Shown: positions 44,359-56,597 of the stretch, in pieces
Position numbering within the stretch: position 1 is the stretch's first letter
Layout: each line of letters opens with the position of its first letter
Source: Hybos culiciformis
Lineage: Eukaryota; Arthropoda; Insecta; Diptera; Hybotidae
NCBI GenBank assembly: GCA_964007475.1
Contig: OZ023273.1
Location: forward strand, 102,918,485 to 102,982,484
Reading direction: 5' to 3'
DNA: 64,000 bases
Notes under the pieces: model-generated
Told to the model about the DNA's origin: nothing
Databases searched by the model: none
The model's input: only the letters and a program-made list of their open reading frames with translations
Made by a program: the position numbers and the translations under genes

Positions 44359-44982
44359 AGCACGCTTTAGATTTCTAGCGAAAACAAAAACGAAAAAACG
44401 TTTAAATATAAAAAGTTTTGTCCGGAAATTTTGTCAGTCGGTAAAAGATAAATTAATTAATAATTTGCATTATTAAAAAACATATTTTAAATTTATTAAA
44501 TATGTTTAATTTTTATTTCGTTTATATTAAAAATATTTCGCGACGAAATAGGAACGAACTAAATTAACCACATTTCGTCGGAAGTGTAAATGAAGCAATG
44601 AAAACGAAAACGAAAAATGTGGTGAATATATAGTAGTTGTCAAATTTTTTCACAACGAATTATTTTTTTAATGGTTTCATACATTTGAAAAAAAAATTCA
44701 CTAACGAAAAATTTGTTGTTTTTGAAATTAAAAATAAAAAAATAATAAAAATAAAATTGATTCTAAAAAAAATTAAATAAAAATCAAATTAATTAAATTT
44801 TGTAATAATTTGTAATTAATAATAATAATATTAAAGTTTTTTTTTTCAACAACTGTAAACGTTAAGACGAAAACGAAATCTATATTCAACTCATTTCGTT
44901 TTCGCAATTATGTTCGCAGTGAAATAAAAATTTTGTCCAACCCAATTTCGTTTTCGTTTTCGCAAGAGGTCTAAAGCGTGCT
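44359..44982. mobile_element. TIR element rich in CGAAAACGAAA words, 624 bp
   Basis: The ends are AGCACGCTTTAGA and TCTAAAGCGTGCT, with the inverted similarity continuing into GCGAAAACAAAAACGAAA against TTTCGTTTTCGTTTTCGC. The hexamer-like word GAAAACGAAA recurs at about 44383, 44600, 44868 and, inverted, 44896 and 44947. The interior is AT-rich and non-coding. Target duplication not resolved (TA-rich flanks). Confidence 0.75.
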
Positions 44983-47890
44983 ATAAAGTAAAATTTTATG
45001 TTGCAACATAAATTACGTAATGAAAAAATACTATTTTATTTAAGAACTTATTTAAACATTTTTATATTCAAAAGTTTTGTCTCAATTATAAATCTAATTT
45101 GTTTTGTCTACAGCCAGAATTATTCTCTATGGAATTATACAATTTATTTTATACAAAAGACCTATCACCTTTTTGCCTTACACAATGTTCTCATTTTGCA
45201 TAATTTTATACAAACATAGAAATCATAAGGGTTGGAGTTTTATAAAATTATTTCTGAAAGAAAGGTGAAACGATAATTTGTGTTAAATTATATTTTCTTT
45301 AGATGAAAGTTGGTTTACGGGTATTCAGTCAAATTGTGGATACCTTTAAATATGGGAAAGAATTTTTAATCGAAACTTAGAAGGGCCCCACATCATTTAT
45401 AAACTGTACAAACTGATTTTAATTCATAGTTTATAAAGAGGGTAAAGTGTAAATGAGATAGATATAGGTGGTATAATATGGAAGAGTATAATTGAGGATC
45501 TGTTGTTCTTTATCTGCAAGAGATCTTTAATTATATTTTTCTCTATTTTCATTATAATGGCAAAAACATTTGAATAATATAACATCAACATTATAATTTG
45601 AATAAAACAACTTTAAAATATAAAGGCACTAAAAATTTTAAATATCTTCATTTATTATATTTGTTATACAGAACTATGAATTACTCATTAGCCGGATTGT
45701 TCTTATTTAACAAAATTCCTTAACTTGTAACTTAATAATAGTAGATAGGTTCATTGGCAGTAGCAAGCAAAACCAGAATGGCGGACATATTTCAATAATG
45801 AGCCTGTTTGATTGTCATTCTTTACAATTATACAATGCAATCAATAAGAAAATTTCTTAAAATATATGTAAATTGCAACTTTTTTATTAACTTAAAGAAC
45901 ATTTTTTATGCAGACTTATAAATTTCATAAAACATTCAAGAAGAATCATAAAAAGATGGAATATTTAAATTTCCTTAGGGACTTAAATATGTATTTTCTA
46001 AATGTCGCATTGAAAGAAAAGTTCAATTTATTAAAAAAGATATATATATATTATTTATGTACATGATATTGTACAATGTACATGTGGTAACAACTTAAAC
46101 CTTGATTATTTGATATATATGTATTTAGAAATCTAGAGAAGAGATGCGTATAAATAATTTTTAAAATATTAGTTTTAATTTTTGAAAAATCGAATTTTAA
46201 AAGTTTGAAATTAACGAAATATATATAGTATATTTATACCTATGATAATTTTTTTAATATGCGCCATTGAGCTTTGTCTTTGGCATTATTATTTTAAAAT
46301 GTCATTCATTATATGCGATGGAACAATTTTATTATAAATATCTCCTGTTAACCGCAGAAATAATTCGCTAAATTTAATAATAATAACATTTGGCTAAATT
46401 ATTTTTTACTATTTCCTTTCATTTTACATCATTTACAAAATAATTAAAAACATTTTTTTTTATAATACCCGCTTCATATAATTCAGATGCAAATAAAATT
46501 AAGTCATGGATCATTCATAACTCAGAAATAGATATAAAAAAATGTTCAGAGAATACATTCTTTATTATTTTTTCCAATTTTATATGCTTTTAAATTATGA
46601 TATTTTTTTATTGCAACCAGTTCAAACAGTTTATTTTCAAATTAAGACGAAAAAAGTAATTATATATTAATTTATAATTAAACTATTAATTTATTACTTA
46701 CACTGTTAGATTTTTATATACATATTATATATATGTACCTATATAAAATTGGCGGTTTCTGTCATCTTAAACACGTAAATTACATAAGAAAATCTCAACT
46801 ATTCAACAATTGGGTGGGTCTTTAAGCGTTTTATATACTATATATACTATAAGCGTTTTATGTACTATATGCTACATTACTGTACACTCTATCTTACTAA
46901 ATATATTCTAATTCTATTTGGTTTATCCAATAATATTGAAAATATTAAGCCAAAAACTGTTTATCATTTCATCAGCTGCTGGAAATCAGTCGATCACCAT
47001 TTCAAAAGTATATATTCTCATTTCAAAATTGAATACAAAATCAATTAAATATTTTTTTTTAAATTTAAAGTAAATTCATTTTTTATATTCGGGGTGATGA
47101 AGAGTAATAAATGGTGTCCACTGTATACATAAACATTTCTTTATTTATATACGATAAAAAAAAATATATAAATATTCATTCATTGGGATTATCCCAGAAA
47201 ATTAATGGGCAATAATTTATTAATGCTTTCCTAAATCAAAATAAATTAGGTAACTATTTTATTTTTTATGTTGCAATGGCTTGTTTATATTTATTTCCGT
47301 AAAACATTTATATTAACAAGGACATGAAAAAAGTAAAAATAGAAGCCACATTGTAAAATATTAAGGTTAGTATTATAGGGGAGTTTAACTTAAACCATCT
47401 ACAATTAATATGAAATGAAATAAAAAATATGTTATATATATTTATTTTTATTATTATTTATTTTATTTTACTTATTTTTTCAATATCTTTTTTTTTAATA
47501 TATATTTTTTTTAATTTCTTATTTCACTTCTTTTTTTTTCACTTCTTCTTCGGGCTTCTCGATCTATATTGCATTCCAATGCAAAACTTTTGTACCACTT
47601 AGGTATAGGATTACAATTTTTTTGATTTGTGAAAAATAGAAAATATAAATTCTAAATTTCTGATTTAGCTCAAAATAATAAAAATTATTTCTTTAATGCA
47701 TAATTTATTCACAAACAAATTTGAATAATATGTTCCAAATTGTGATTTTTAACAAAAGAGGAAAAATCCGAAAATTATACATTCATTCTGACTTGCGAAT
47801 TTTTCTCAGTGCTATTATAATATTCGGTTCATCTTAATTTATCACCCAAAAATTTGTAATGATATGGATTTTTTAATTAAAACCATTGTT
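44983..47890. other. AT-rich DNA, no gene seen
   Basis: The open frames at 44998-45219 and 46860-47048 (+) have no recognisable content. No inverted or tandem repeat of note apart from short TATA-type runs. Confidence 0.5.
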
Positions 47891-48400
47891 ATGCACTGAG
47901 AGAAAAAACCGGAGTAAAATCAACTAAAATGGCTTTGGTAAAATATTTTGCATGGAATCCATAAAACTAAGTAGTAGCACCTAAGTTATTAGGTATTTTG
48001 TACATGGTAAAAACATTAAAAGTTTAGTTGAATCACCATAAATTTTTTGAAGGATTCTTACAAGTTTTAGATAACTTTTTTACTACTCATAAAAAAATAG
48101 TAAGATGAAAAAATTATACTAAATTCCAAAATCATAGTTTTTTTATACAAGTTATTGGTAATATTATACATTGTTTTTAAATGAAAACTTCGATAAATCA
48201 TCCAAAAAAAATGGATCTGTTAAATTATCCAAATGCTTGTATAAATTACTAAAACAATGTATAAAGTTTGTTTGAAAACTTCGACAAATCATCTAAAAAA
48301 CTTAGTAGATCTATACAACTGCTTGTATATTAACAAATGTATAAAGTTTTAATAGATACCGAATTTATATTTTCTATTTAATACATTGTTGAATATATAG

Positions 48401-48492
48401 TGGCATAGCTCAGTGGAACACTCTACATCACATTGAACACAGCGGTTAAGCAACGTCTCGTAGTGATATAACTTAGATGGGTGACCGGTAAG
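48401..48492 (+). repeat. 5S rRNA-derived SINE-like module
   Basis: Matches the internal promoter of 5S rRNA in order: a TTGAACACAGCGG segment, A box TTAAGCAACGTC, intermediate element ATAACTTAGATGG and C box GATGGGTGACCGG. The 5S sequence between CGG and TTAAGC is missing, and the 3' domain is replaced by an A-rich tract (to about 48710). The 5' side reads TGGCATAGCTCAGTGG, more like a tRNA A box. So it is a 5S-headed (SINE3-like) or tRNA/5S hybrid SINE, not a 5S gene. Confidence 0.75.
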
Positions 48493-48710
48493 CAAATAAA
48501 AACAAATAAAAACAAGTAAAAACAAAACAAAAAAAAACAAATAAAAAACAAAAAAAAAAACAAAAAAAAAACAAAAAAAAAAACAAAAAAAAACAAAAAA
48601 AAAACAAAAAAAAAACAAAAAAAACAACAAAAAAAAAGAAAAAAAAAAGAAGAAAATCAAAAATAAGTAAATACAAAAAAAACAAAAAAAAAAAAAAAAA
48701 CTAAAAAAAG
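48493..48710 (+). repeat. A-rich low-complexity tract, (AAAAAC)n-like
   Basis: About 215 bp of A with interspersed C or G every 5-10 nt. It produces long F/L-rich open frames on the minus strand (48349-48660 and 48473-48685), which are artefacts of composition. It follows the 5S-like module as a SINE tail would. Confidence 0.9.
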
Positions 48711-48715
48711 TAAAA

Positions 48716-48866
48716 ATATTTCAGGAAAATGAACTGGATTTTTCATATAAAAATATATTCCGGAATATGTATTTCATTTTCATATTCTAGTTTGTCAGGG
48801 TTAATTTTCTACATTTATAGTTACTCACTTTTTGAAATTTTGTTATAGTTGGCAACAATTTTGTTT
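48716..48866 (+). mobile_element. Single-arm fragment of the palindromic MITE
   Basis: About 150 bp, starting ATATTTCAGGAAAATGAACT and ending GTTGGCAACAATTTTG, matches the right arm of the 38469-39308 element (about 38940-39095) with scattered differences. Both termini of the MITE are absent. Confidence 0.85.
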
Positions 48867-51095
48867 GCCTATGAGATAACAAAACTTTTCTTTTAATTCC
48901 AATCCGATACGCAAACAACAAATAAAAATATTATATCTATATCTCTGCAGTTTGCCAGAATTTTTATACTACACTTATTTTTATTGCTCGCTTTATGGTG
49001 AATGTGTAGGAAAAATTTAAAAACTAAATTTTTATAGAAAATTTTATTAATTTTTATTATTGGCAATACCTAATATTTAGCTTTAATAAAGCAATAGTAA
49101 AAAAAGGATTTTGTCTGTAAGGAAAACATGTATTTGAATGAAAATTTTTTGCGGTATTTTCATATGAATTTGGCGTATTTTCATATGAATTATGAAGCAA
49201 TGACGAATATTGATAGTGGGTAAAGCCTAAATATGATTCAATTTTTCAGACAGGAAGTGCAAAAATATTTTGTTTTTTATATCAAAATTTTGAGATAATA
49301 AATTCAAATATTGCATATAAGAAGTATACATCTATGATCCAAGAATATAGAAACATTAAAATAAAATATTTCTTTTCTTATTATTTGTATTGTAAGAAAA
49401 ATTTATATTGCAAGAAAGTTTTTCTTTATACTATTTTAAAAGTCGTATGAAAATTTTTTGAATAAATTTTCCAATTAATATCGTTCCAAATATTTAACTT
49501 TTGAATTAGAAAAATAATAATTTATATTTTTAACTTTTCCCATTCTTGAAATTATTTATAAAATCTTGGTATTTTGAATAATAAAATAAAAACTTTGGCA
49601 CTTTTTATTATTTTTAAATTTGTTTTGACTAATGCAAACCTCCAAATTTTTTTAAATTTTTAATATAATTTTTCATACAATCTTTTAATATACGTTACTA
49701 AGTATATATGAATTAAATAAGAAAATTATATAAAAGAAAGCAGCAGTAATTAAATACAAGCATTTTCAATTGAATATTGTTTAATGAACCTTTTTCTTGT
49801 TTATAAAAATCTATAAAAATTTATATGAAATAATAATTTTGCAATTATTTTATTTGTTTTTTCATTTCCCAAAAAGAAAATGTGGGAAAACCTAATTTAT
49901 TTTTAAAAATTTTACATTTTTAAACAAAAGAATAACAAGATAAAGTCCTTGTTCTAAAAAAAACTAACAAAAAAAAATTATTTATGGGAAGTGTATGAAA
50001 ATCCTATTTTGTGTGCATTTCATACTGTTTGTTTTCTTCTGTTTTTTTTTTTGAAGAAAGAGCATAAAATTTTTTTTATTCAGTTGTAAAAGGTTTCTAT
50101 ATAAATATAAATTTATAATTTTTGGTCTTGTTGATAGTATAATTTGAATAGAAACATAATATACAATTTGTTTTATGTATATAAAATTTCATTGTTTATA
50201 CTTTCACGTTATACCATTATTGCATTCCATCTAAAAGTTGTTATTTATATTTAAAGAATTTCATACTTATAATAATTATTACATAAACTATTGTAGTGGT
50301 AAAATGTAAGAAAGTCTTTCGTTATTAGGATTTTTAGTATAAAAATTTGTATATACATACACAAACATATTCACACATTTGTCAATAAGTAGATAGCTCC
50401 ATTTTTGATATGATGAGAAAAAGGTAGTTTTGTGTCTTTTTCTTATTTTTCTATTATTTTATTGATATTATAATAATAATTTTGCTTCTTGTTATTAAAA
50501 ATATCATACTTATTGAGTTTAAAAAAAGAATTTATATATTTTTAATAAAAATCACCATATATAGAATCCAAAAAAAAAAAGATATTTTTTTGATAAGATT
50601 GAAAGTAAATGAGAAAAAGTAATTAACTTCACTTATATACTTGTCGACAATTTTATTTTCTTTTTTGCCATTGATAATATGAAATAGGAAAAACAGGATA
50701 AAATTAGATATTATGTTATGTACAAAAATAAAATTCTGAAAAACTACAAAATTCTAGGAATATAATAATAATAGAAGAATAATGTTTTAAAATTTTAAAA
50801 TGAATTTATTTCGAAAAAAATGCATGAAATTAAGAAGATTAAGCTAAATTAAATATTAAAAAAATAAATAAAAAAATAAAAACAAAGAATATTTGCAACA
50901 AATTGTAATAACCATAAACCACATAACTATGTAATTTTTTTTTTGTGTATAACTATTTAACTTTGTTTAACGGATTTTTTGTCTGTGTTGAAAAATAAAT
51001 AATTTAACTTATTTTGTTTACGATAAATTAATTTTCATCAAAAAGTAAATTTGGCCAAAAATGGAGTTATCTACTTATTGACAAATATTTGAGAT
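48867..51095. other. AT-rich DNA, no gene seen
   Basis: No supported gene, RNA or structured repeat. There is a GATATGATGAG-like segment near 50408 and homopolymer runs only. Confidence 0.5.
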
Positions 51096-51535
51096 ATATA
51101 CAGTGGCGGATCTACCTCTACGCTAATGAAGCTGCAGCTTCAGGGCCCCGATGTGAAAAGGGACTCAAAACAAAAGTACATTTTAGAGTAAATAAAACAA
51201 ACTTGATCATAACATACGAATAATTACTAAAATTATACTAGAATATGTTAATAAGCCTGTTTTGGTTTCCGATACGATACTAAAGTGATGTGAAAATAGT
51301 TCCGATCTGAAAACAAAATCAATTATGGTTTCAGAGTTAATGAAATATGAAAGCTTTTTACTTTTTTTTTTCTCAAAAAAAATAAATACAAAGAAAACAA
51401 TTTTTTTTTTGTGAAAATAAATTATAATTTTTGGAAACAATTATATAATTAAAATAATATTTAAAAAAATAGTTTTAATTTGTGAAAATAAATTATAATT
51501 TAGAAAAAAATATGTGAGTCTCGGGACACACGGAA

Positions 51536-52813
51536 GAAGTGAAACTTCTGGGGAGGCTAAATAAATATTTAAAAAGACCAAGTCCACATAAGACAAGACG
51601 CCAATCGATTTTTTCGACGGCGACTAGTTGATTTTTGTCCTTCGACTGCTGCGGCCAGTCGACTTAAAATAACTTGTTTTGGGGGAATTCGGCGGCTTAG
51701 ATAAATTAAAAAAAAATTAAAAACCAGCGACTACTTAGAGATAAAAACATTCATTAGTATTATTATTAAGTTATTTTTTTTCTGAATTTTATAATTTTTG
51801 TACATTATACAACTTATTTTTATTTATTTTAGAGTTCAGGTTCTAAATTACTTTTTAAACTCAATATTTTAGTGGCATAATTGTTTTTAAATTATTTCAA
51901 AATGGCTAGAATTATGGCTGCATGGCAACACTGATTACCAGATGATTTCTACTATATTTTAAGCCGTAAACAAAATTCCGGTTACAACTATATTATTAGC
52001 GATATTATTAGCGATGAAAAAACAGCAGCGTGGCTTAAACATGTTTTCTTTTTGTTGCCCGAATAGTTTAACCTAAAATAACATTTTTAATATGACTGAA
52101 AAATTTCATGTTAATTAGTACTTCTTCTGAAAAGGAATTGGAATAAAAATATTCTACATTAATGGAATTTAATGGCAAAAATAATTTATACAAACAACTC
52201 AATTACAAATTACTTCAAAAAAAATCTGTTTTAGTTAAAAGAACATTTTCAAATATTCCTACAAAATTTGACATTAGTATTTCCGAAAGTAATTGTAATA
52301 AACATATTCCTCCTGCATTTTATTAGTGTAATTTAATGTCAAAAATAAATTACACTAACAAACTAAAAAAATTACATTAAGAAAAATTAATATCAAAAAT
52401 AAATTATCTACAAAATAGGTACATTTTTATTCAGAATACATATTTGTATTCCAAAAATTTTTGAAAATTAGCACTAATAATTAATAAATGAAATATTTGT
52501 TATTCAATAATTTAAAATAAATTTTATTTTCCTTTCAATCGAAAAACAAAATAGTATTTTCGACTTTAATTCTGAGCCAATATAGAGTAGGTTATTGCGC
52601 TGATAAGCTTCATTAAGTTGCTAGCGGCTGTCGGTTTTATCATCAGCTGACACATAAATTTTGTTCTTTTTTCTTTTTTTTTTGCCTTTTTTTTGGTCAA
52701 TAAACGAGGAATTTTTGACATTCGGCGTTACATTTTTGACACTCGGCGTTACATTTTTGACACTTACATTTTTTTCACTCTCAATCACAATGCCTCTAAA
52801 GAAGTTTCACTTC
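51536..52813. mobile_element. TIR element nested in the hAT-like element
   Basis: The ends are GAAGTGAAACTTCT and AGAAGTTTCACTTC, with GGAGGC/GCCTCT continuing the symmetry. The left interior has a GC-richer patch with TCGACGGCGACTAG and GCGGCCAGTCGAC. The right end has a triple repeat (52711-52765). The short frame at 52693-52932 comes from that repeat. Target duplication not resolved. Confidence 0.6.
52711..52765 (+). repeat. Triplicated 20-22-bp unit
   Basis: Units of TTTTTGACA(C/T)TCGGCGTTACA follow one another, the third incomplete. They lie at the inner edge of the right end of the nested TIR element. Confidence 0.8.
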
Positions 52814-53551
52814 AAAAAAACAAATTAATAGAATCTATCTATATTGGATATTTTTTTGATTACCTTCTTACTCACATATACCTACTTAGATTTCTTAAAT
52901 GTTTCCAATTATTAGATTTAGATGATGAGTAGAACAATTCTATTAACTTATATTTGTTAAAAAGATCTATCAGAGACAAACCAAATCTCTTTCATTTGAA
53001 TTTTTGATGTGATTATTTTTCGACAATATTTATACGATAAACGGAAACCATAATTGACTTTTTTTCAGAGATTTTAATTTTCTTTCATTTCCCGACAGGT
53101 GAAATCGAGTGTAAATTTTCAGAAAATGACTTAAGTATCACTCCACTTCGGAAACCAAAAAACGACCCGTACGTCTGTCTGTTACATGATGACACCACTA
53201 TAATATTTTAAAATCTGTAATAATATATTTAAATTAAAAAAAAAATACAATAAAGCATAATACTTTTCTTGGCGTTTGCTCCATTTTTTATTAGAATTAT
53301 CTAAGTCTTATCCGATTTTAATTGTTTAAAAATTCTAGGAAACTTTTTCAATTCTTTAAATGTCTGAAAATATTTCTATTTTTGTTTATTTCAATTTTTT
53401 GTTTTTGAATTAAAATTATTTTCCTATTATTTACATACATATATATTTTTTTTTGAGTTTTTCTTAACATCGGTTTTTAAAACAGATAATGGACTTTGGG
53501 GGCCCCGAAAATAACTTAGCTTCAGGTCTCAAATACTTAGATCCCCCACTG

Positions 53552-54229
53552 GATTTCAATTTACTTATTTTGGATTAATAAAATCTTATGAAAAGAACGA
53601 ATAATTTTCCACAACCATATCTGTATAGTATCCAAATGAAAATTATTATGGGCCATATGTATATACATATGTGATCCCAATATTATATTTATTAAATAAC
53701 ATTATTTCAAAAAAAAAAAAAAAACTAATAAATTTTAAAATAAACATGCTCCTACATTAAATTAAAAATTATAAAAACATTTAAAAACCCTAATTAAATA
53801 CAAAAAAAAAGTGATTTATATTAAATGAAGTTGGTTTGGTTAAGTTTTAACGTCATTTTCATTCCTATAGAATACATTTTAGCACTACTTGTGTAGACTT
53901 AATATTCCTAAAATTATGCAATGTATCGCAATTCTTTTATTCAAATATTTTTTCTATTTTTTTCTCTGTTTTGTTAAAAGTTACGAATGATATCCATAAA
54001 AATAAAATAAAATTGCATAGATAGGGCGATTCATAATAAAATTAATAACATTAAATTGTATAACTATACAAATGAAAATGATAAATTGAATTTATTTCAA
54101 TAACTTAATATTATGTTTAGTACTTTAGTATTATATATAAGTCTTTTTTAAAATAATTAGATTTTGTTGGATTTTGAAATATGTTAGTTACAAATTTCCT
54201 TGCCATCATTTAAGCATTTGACGGCTCCA
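53552..54229. other. AT-rich DNA, no gene seen
   Basis: No supported gene or repeat. Confidence 0.5.
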
Positions 54230-54540
54230 TGTAATAGCCCGAGAGACTGAAATAGCGCCGCCAATGGGGGCGGCACTAATTCAGTTGAAATTGAAATAGT
54301 GCCGCTAATTTATTTTTAATTGAATTTAAACTGAAATAGTGCCGCTACTCGTAAATCGCGGCGATATTTCAGTTTGGAATTGGCGGCATTAATTCAGTTA
54401 CAACTGAAATTGTGCCGCCAATTCAGAAAACTGATATCGGCGGCGCTATTTCAGTTTTATATGAAAACAGGATTGAGCGGCACTATTTCACTTAGAACTG
54501 AAATAGTGCCGCCAGCAAAAATCATGTTTGCGCGAAGCGA

Positions 54541-54586
54541 ATGGGACGCGGTAGCAGTCACCCTTTACGCACAACAGCTTTTCCAT
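54541..54586 (+). repeat. Shared core, first copy
   Basis: GGGACGCGGTAGCAGTCACC followed by CTTTACGCACAACAGC and TTTTCCATACATTTT. The same words occur at 54953-55000 (direct) and at about 31988-32025 (inverted, GTATGGAAAAGCTGTTGTGC then ATAATGGGTGACC). The conserved part is about 35-45 bp. Confidence 0.85.
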
Positions 54587-54952
54587 ACATTTTGTACGGC
54601 CAACTTTCTCTTTCACCCGCTGTGACAAACCCTACGGTACTTACTCTTTGGCCAATGATTGGCCCAATTTTTGTGTTAGCAGTAGAGGGAGCGGCTGGCG
54701 GCGCAAATCCCACTGACCAACCACCAGTCCGCCCGCCTGCAACCCCCACCCACCCTCCTTCACGCGTTCTGGGACACTCTCAATCATTGGCCAATTTTCG
54801 GATGAGTTAAAATGGATATAACTTATCCAAAATCGACCGATGATTTAAGTACCGATGAGTTATTCCACGGACCCGATTTGACCTATTTAATGTAGAAAAA
54901 GCATTTCGGGAAACGGTTTTTTTTTTTCTTGGAGGCTTCGCGCGAAACGTGT

Positions 54953-55000
54953 GGGACGCGGTAGCAGTCACCCATTATGCACAACAGCTATAACAATTTG
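54953..55000 (+). repeat. Shared core, second copy
   Basis: Direct repeat of the 54541 core, with ATTATGCACAACAGCT instead of TTTACGCACAACAGCT. It is preceded by GGCTTCGCGCGAAACGTG, where the first copy has TTTGCGCGAAGCGAAT. Confidence 0.85.
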
Positions 55001-55310
55001 TTTTTTCACCCTTTCTGGATCGTCCAACATTTTTGTAGCGATGCTAATTCAAAAAATGTTGAATTAGTGCCGCCAATTCAGAAAAATGAAATCGGCGGCG
55101 CTATTTCAGTTGGAAATTGGCGGTATTAATTCATTTTCAACTGAAATAGTGCCGCAAATTTAGAAAACTGATATCGGCGGCGCTATTTCAGTTTTATATG
55201 ATATCGAATTGAGCTGCACTATTTCAGTTTTAGTTTAATGTCGAAAATACGGCGGCGCTATTTCAGTTTGACGGTCGGCACTATGTCGGGCGGTGCTATT
55301 TCCGGACACC

Positions 55311-55945
55311 CATTTGATGACAGAGACGAAGTTTAAGTTAATAGTTATTTAAAAAAAAGAAAAAAAATTTAAAGGACGGACGTGATGGAAATTGAAACTG
55401 AAATTTTAAACTAGGTACATATAAATAGATAAATCATACTTTGTACACACAATACATACGAAAAACATATTTTAATTCAATTCATTTTTAATAATCTAAA
55501 TTTTATACAAATTTTATGATGTAGCAGTAACCAAAACGCATTTTTATTCCACAACAATTTGTAAATAGAACTCTCCATTGCAACTTTGTTTTTCTTTAAT
55601 TTCCTTAAAAATTGGATGTAAAATATAGTTCTCAATAATGAAAATAAATGCAAACAAAGACAAAAATGGTATTATTGTTATGTGGAAAATTTAAATAATA
55701 GTGCTTCCGAGATAAGCTATTTACAAAGTTTGTGTCCTTTGTTGGAAAAAAACAATAATAAAAAGTGTTATTGTTTCAAATTTTCTTCTTGTAAAATGTA
55801 TATTTTGGAGGTAAAAATTAATTAGAAAACTTTGAATTGCAACTAATTTTAAAATAATCATAAAATTCACAGAAACATTTTTGTTTGAACAAACTTTTAA
55901 AATTACTACTTATATAGTAATGTGTCTCGAAAATTTTTTTTGACC
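55311..55945. other. AT-rich DNA, no gene seen
   Basis: No supported gene or repeat. Confidence 0.5.
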
Positions 55946-56463
55946 CTAAAGGAGCGTCCACACATGCGTGAACGAACATGAAATTTCGTTATTCGCTTAG
56001 ACATGACGCATGTGTGGACACAATATTCGTTAAAAAAAGTGATTATTCGTCATACCTAAACGAACATGAACATTTGCGCTACATGAGCGGAAATATTCGT
56101 CATGTATATGAACATTTATATAAATTTGGGGTTTTTCACGGGTTTAATAACAGTTATTTATAATTTTAAGCTTAAATTTTGAAAACATTTTTTTTTTTTT
56201 TTGCGCATTTCTTTTTTTTGAATGCGATTTTAAAATTACTCTTCTGTAAATTTAATTTTAAAATTGTATTGAAAAAAATAAATGCATTATTAAAATTTAA
56301 AATATAACTTCAAAATTATAAAAATTAAGAAATTGTATGACAAAAAAAAAATATCCAGCCGCAGCAACTTGAAGATCTTTTTTATTTACCATAATTAATT
56401 TAATATTTAAGTTTATATAAATATTTTATATATTTAATAATTGGGAAACTAATATTTTTTCAC

Positions 56464-56597
56464 CCCCCCCGGATTTCACCTTGTCGTGGTGGTGGGGCTT
56501 AAGTAGACTCGACAACAATGACACCGACGGACGCAGTTCGCTGCAGAAGGAGGAGTCGGAGGCGTCGAGTTGAAAACTAAGGAAATCCAAAACAAAC
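56464..56597 (+). promoter_or_regulatory. 5' UTR of the RNase H-bearing retrotransposon
   Basis: It starts with seven C residues after the target duplication, then GGATTTCACCTTGTCGTGG and GTGGGGCTTAAGTAGACTCG. It is presumed to contain the internal promoter as in related elements. No motif is diagnostic by eye. The extra C residues at the 5' junction may be non-templated. Confidence 0.35.

Larger units (their letters stand above)
47896..48710. mobile_element. Truncated element: tandem units, 5S-like module, A-rich tail
   Basis: It begins with CACTGAGAGAAAAAACCGG, which resembles the CAC-type ends of the elements at 21565 and 23990, but no matching inverted end was found, so the right end is lost. 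Next come two imperfect units of about 90 bp (AAAACTTCGATAAATCATCC... and AAAACTTCGACAAATCATCT..., about 48182-48345), then a 5S rRNA-like module (48401-48492) and a long AAAAAC-type tract. It abuts a fragment of the palindromic MITE at 48716. Confidence 0.4.
51101..53551. mobile_element. hAT-like element, decayed, with nested TIR element
   Basis: The termini are CAGTGGCGGATCTA and the complement of CAGTGGGGGATCTA. Both are followed inward by GAAGCT and GGGCCCC words. The 8-bp flanks (GATATATA and GATTTCAA) match at only 5 positions, so the duplication is worn or absent. A second inverted pair lies further in (TCAATTATGGTTTC near 51327 and its complement near 53045; GGTTTCCGA near 51265 and near 53152). 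A nested TIR element occupies 51536-52813. No transposase frame remains. Confidence 0.6.
54232..55310. mobile_element. Foldback-like element of inverted palindrome arrays, copy 2
   Basis: Two arms (54245-54525 and 55045-55300) are arrays of AACTGAAATAGTGCCGCC and its inverse GGCGGCGCTATTTCAGTT, forming palindromes of about 55-80 bp. The centre holds two direct copies of a core beginning GGGACGCGGTAGCAGTCACC and running to ACGCACAACAGCTT or its ATGCACAACAGCT variant (54541-54585 and 54953-55000), a GC-rich segment with GCAAATCCCACTGACCAACC (54700-54720) and AT-poor sequence. Both core pieces recur in the element at 31590-32735. Frames over the centre (54374-54810) have no recognisable domain and overlap on both strands, so I call no gene. 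Confidence 0.7.

Noticed and set aside
48401..48492. A 5S rRNA gene
   Set aside because: Only the promoter-like middle is present; the middle stem region and the 3' domain are missing.
48349..48685. Long F/L-rich frames on the minus strand resembling membrane proteins
   Set aside because: They are translations of an A-rich SINE-type tail; the repeats of A with occasional C give Phe/Leu/Val only.
54374..54810. Protein-coding gene in the GC-rich centre of the foldback element
   Set aside because: Open frames on both strands are short and lack a domain, and the sequence is shared repeat core.
55978..56163. 61-codon frame after the PIF-like left end
   Set aside because: It lies wholly in inverted repeat words (CGAACATGAA, ATTCGT) of the MITE and has no domain.
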